From the NCBI GenBank assembly GCA_029864785.1, contig JAOTST010000051.1, positions 1 through 8,545 of the forward strand: a stretch of 8,545 bases of DNA, written 5' to 3'. Within the stretch, counting starts at the first letter, position 1, and each line of letters opens with the position of its first letter. The translations under genes were made by a program, and so were the position numbers. Shown piece by piece: positions 6,134-8,545 of this stretch. Under the pieces are notes generated by a model, which searched no databases, had not been told where the DNA came from, and worked only from the letters and a program-made list of their open reading frames with translations. This DNA comes from Chromatiales bacterium (GTDB lineage: Bacteria; Pseudomonadota; Gammaproteobacteria; Thiohalomonadales; Thiohalomonadaceae).

Positions 6134-7526
6134 AGATAGTGGGCGGTTGTTGTTTAGTGTGCTCTTTATTTTTTCGCTCTTTGTTCGAAATCCAAACTAA
6201 AATATCGAAATAGCTCCGAATATTTTCGACATAGGTAACCGCTTCATTACCACGTGCATAGCCATGCTTGGTCTTTTTATACCAGCGCTTTTTACGTAGT
6301 AGGGGAAGGTTTTTACGGATATCTTTCCATATGTCTGGGTTTCCTCCCCGCATTTGTGTGATGATTCGGGTATCTTCAACATGTCCGTAGCCAATATTGT
6401 AGGAGGCTACGGATAACCATGTTCGATCTTCTAGTTCGATTCGGTCAGAAAACTTTTTCCATATTTTGCTATAAAAACTGGCTCCGCCACGAATGCTTTC
6501 GACAGGATCTCGTCGATTTTTTACACCAAGGTATTTTGCTGTTGCTTGAGTCAGCATCATAATTCCCTTTACCCCTGTTGGGGAGACGGCTCGTGGATTC
6601 CAATGAGACTCTTGATAGGCCATTGCTGCCAACAGGCGCCAGTCAACATTAAACTCTTTGCCAGCATATTCAAATAGATGACGATATTTGGGGAGACGCG
6701 TTTTGATATGCTCCATGTACGATCGCGTACCGACATAATCAAAGTCATTCGCATGCCCATAGTATCGATCAATAAGATGAGAAAGTGTTCCATCCTTTTT
6801 TAGCTTGTTAGTATAGTTAACCGCTGCTTTATAGAGACTGGGATCCTGAAATTTTGGAAATGCCCAGGCAAGGGGCTTAGGTTTGGTTAGTGAGAAGGCT
6901 GCTCTTAATTCTGGATAGAAGTGTCGGTTGAGCTGAAAGGTACTTGAATCGGTGATTGTATAGTCAATCTCTCCACTATTAACGAGTCCTATCAAATCTT
7001 CGGAGTCCATCTCTTTATTGACTGACCAGGTAAGGTCACGATATTGGCTGTGAAGTTCATGCAATCTTTTCTCATGACTGCTTTTGTCGGCAACCTCCAG
7101 CTTACCGTTCAGGTCAGCAACGCTTTTGGGGCGCTTCTCACCTTGGCGGTAGATTAATTGCTGGGTTACGTTTTGATAGGGAGGGGTAAAGTTAAGCCAG
7201 ATTTTGCGTTGCTCAGTTATTGTGGTTCCAGCGGCAACAACATCACCTTCGTCTTCAGAGATCATGCTTAAAGCTTCAGCGACATTATTGGCAACGATGA
7301 GGTTTACTTTTACCCCAAGGCTATCGGCAAATCCCTTGATAAGGTCGTATTCCATCCCTTTGGAGCCGTCGGAACCTTCATAGTAGGTGGTTGCACTATT
7401 ACGAGTAATAACAGTGAGTGAACCACGATCAATAACTTGCTGTAGGCGTGTACGGTCATCGCTGCACCCCTGTAATAGCTGGCTCAGTAGAAGTATAAAG
7501 AGGAGGGGGACGCCTCTACTAATCAC
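6114..7526 (-). CDS. mltF: Membrane-bound lytic murein transglycosylase F
   Basis: MltF cleaves the MurNAc-GlcNAc bond of peptidoglycan with formation of 1,6-anhydro ends. The 470 residues start with a lipoprotein signal (LLSQLLQGC, lipidated Cys21), then a solute-binding-protein family 3 domain (about 35-258, with TRNSATTYYEG and AAGTTITEQRKIWLNFTPPY), which in MltF is a regulatory module. The C-terminal SLT domain (about 290-440) has catalytic Glu306 in AMAYQESHWNP and the supporting motifs GVKGIMMLT and SVASYNIGYGH. The start is a GTG at 7526 that overlaps the 3' end of the acyl-CoA synthetase gene by eight bases; no ATG lies close enough to keep the signal peptide, and there is no clear Shine-Dalgarno, which suggests translational coupling. 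The polar C-terminal tail (about 449-470) is not part of the domain. The tail-to-tail neighbour tadA is, from memory, conserved in E. coli. Confidence 0.97.
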   Translation of the reverse strand: MISRGVPLLFILLLSQLLQGCSDDRTRLQQVIDRGSLTVITRNSATTYYEGSDGSKGMEYDLIKGFADSLGVKVNLIVANNVAEALSMISEDEGDVVAAGTTITEQRKIWLNFTPPYQNVTQQLIYRQGEKRPKSVADLNGKLEVADKSSHEKRLHELHSQYRDLTWSVNKEMDSEDLIGLVNSGEIDYTITDSSTFQLNRHFYPELRAAFSLTKPKPLAWAFPKFQDPSLYKAAVNYTNKLKKDGTLSHLIDRYYGHANDFDYVGTRSYMEHIKTRLPKYRHLFEYAGKEFNVDWRLLAAMAYQESHWNPRAVSPTGVKGIMMLTQATAKYLGVKNRRDPVESIRGGASFYSKIWKKFSDRIELEDRTWLSVASYNIGYGHVEDTRIITQMRGGNPDIWKDIRKNLPLLRKKRWYKKTKHGYARGNEAVTYVENIRSYFDILVWISNKERKNKEHTKQQPPTISTPQAL

Positions 7527-8545
7527 TACTGCTGTAGATTTCGGCTACAATATTTTTCATGTGCTCTAAAACCTTTGGGCGCTTGATCTTCATTGTGGGT
7601 GTCATTAAGCCATTATCGATAGTCCATGGCTCTAGAGTGAGATGAACTTGGCGGATTTTGGCATAAGAGGGGAAGTCGTGCAGTGCCTTGCGGATCTTAA
7701 TCAGAATCGGTTTAACCACCTTTTTAGAATTTAGTGATGCACTATCCATTGGATCCAGCCCATGATGTTGAGCATAGGCTGGCCACTCTTCTGCATTGAG
7801 TACGACAAGGGCTGCAAGGAAAGATTCTCCTTCGCCAACCACCATTACCTGCTCAAAGAGAGAGTCGTTTGCTATCGATAACTCCATGTCTCCAGGGGGT
7901 ACCTTTTCGCCGTTGGAGAGTACCAGAATATCTTTGATTCGACCGGTAATATAGATATGACCATTCTCAATGCGTGCCTGATCACCTGTACTGAGCCAGC
8001 CATCGTGGTCGATCATCTGCGCGGTAGCGGCATGGTTATTCCAGTAGCCCAGCATAATGTTGGGACCTTTTACCTGTAACTCATTTTGGCTACTTATTCG
8101 GGTCTCAAGGTTGTGCAGAATGACACCGACACTTAGTGGGTCATTGTCTTCGGGAATATTGCAGCTAATGACAGGACTGGTTTCTGTGAGGCCATACCCA
8201 TTTAATACATCAACGCCTAAACCGATAAACATTTTAGCAACTTTAGGAGAGAGTGCTGCACCACCGCTTATGGCAAAGCGCAGTCTTCCACCGAGTCGCT
8301 CGCGAACTTTGGAACCAACCAGCTTGTCGAGCAGTGAATGAGCCAATAGCCTCGGATGCCAACCTCTACGTCCCTGCCGATGCTCAAACTTGTGCCAGCC
8401 GACGCGAATCGCACTTTTAAAAATAGCTCTCTTGGACGCTTTACCTTTTTCAAGTTGTCCATTGATGCGTCCGTAGATGCGCTCGAAAATCCGTGGAACT
8501 GCAACCATGATAGTGGGGCGAATGAATGCGAGATCATCAGCTAGT
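7519..8545 (-). CDS. AMP-forming long-chain acyl-CoA synthetase, 5' end cut by window edge
   Basis: The minus strand is open from the right edge to TAG at 7519, giving 341 C-terminal residues of an adenylate-forming enzyme that activates fatty acids with ATP and CoA. The visible start LADDLAFIRPTIMVAVPRIF is the internal IRPT..VPR(I/V)FE segment of the bacterial long-chain (FadD15/FAA1-like) group, so the methionine at 8508 is not the true start. Motifs in order, numbered from the first complete codon: NGYGLTETSP (115-124, ATP/acyl binding), WLSTGD with Asp188, TGRIKDILVLSNGEKV (200-214, hinge), and LMTPTMKIKR (313-322) with the likely catalytic Lys319. This group is distinct from classical FadD, hence no symbol. 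mltF overlaps its end by 8 bases and is probably on the same transcript; no functional link is evident. Confidence 0.93.
   Translation of the reverse strand, partial: LADDLAFIRPTIMVAVPRIFERIYGRINGQLEKGKASKRAIFKSAIRVGWHKFEHRQGRRGWHPRLLAHSLLDKLVGSKVRERLGGRLRFAISGGAALSPKVAKMFIGLGVDVLNGYGLTETSPVISCNIPEDNDPLSVGVILHNLETRISSQNELQVKGPNIMLGYWNNHAATAQMIDHDGWLSTGDQARIENGHIYITGRIKDILVLSNGEKVPPGDMELSIANDSLFEQVMVVGEGESFLAALVVLNAEEWPAYAQHHGLDPMDSASLNSKKVVKPILIKIRKALHDFPSYAKIRQVHLTLEPWTIDNGLMTPTMKIKRPKVLEHMKNIVAEIYSSSD

Noticed and set aside
7519..8508. Complete 329-residue protein starting at methionine 8508
   Set aside because: The frame stays open to the window edge and the residues before this methionine fit the family, so it is an internal methionine of a truncated gene.

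Overview
The window looks like chromosomal DNA of a free-living or facultatively host-associated gammaproteobacterium. Supporting this are a GuaA of the standard 525-residue type, a NorM-type MATE exporter, a TadA/MltF tail-to-tail pair (which I recall also in Escherichia coli and Pseudomonas), a CheV chemotaxis coupling protein, and outer-membrane lipoprotein signals. Base composition is moderate, with no sign of a mobile element, CRISPR array, tRNA or rRNA. I cannot name the genus from the sequence alone.

Layout, left to right. (1) Leftward: cheV (3' part cut by the left edge), preceded by a small lipoprotein gene of unknown function. (2) A 144-bp divergent control region with a 12-bp near-palindrome. 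(3) Rightward: a MATE exporter, guaA, and a 59-residue two-helix membrane protein with a very strong ribosome binding site, packed closely together. A -10 element for guaA appears to overlap the MATE stop codon. (4) Leftward: a stand-alone receiver-domain response regulator, ending tail to tail with the previous group. (5) A roughly 217-bp divergent region with a helically phased direct repeat, an inverted repeat and a possible short peptide frame. (6) Rightward: a secreted SYLF-domain protein, then tadA one base after its stop codon. (7) Leftward: an AMP-forming long-chain acyl-CoA synthetase (5' part cut by the right edge), overlapping mltF by 8 bases. mltF in turn ends inside the 3' end of tadA.

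The genes are mostly housekeeping: GMP synthesis, wobble inosine formation in tRNA-Arg, peptidoglycan turnover, fatty-acid activation, drug/cation export and signalling. Three are not recognised by name or are less usual: the lipoprotein before cheV, the short membrane protein after guaA, and the SYLF protein coupled to tadA. I do not see a convincing new multi-gene system. The items most worth a second look are the short membrane protein, the intergenic repeats before the receiver and SYLF genes, and the repeated KLKR-stop ends at the two junctions around the SYLF gene.
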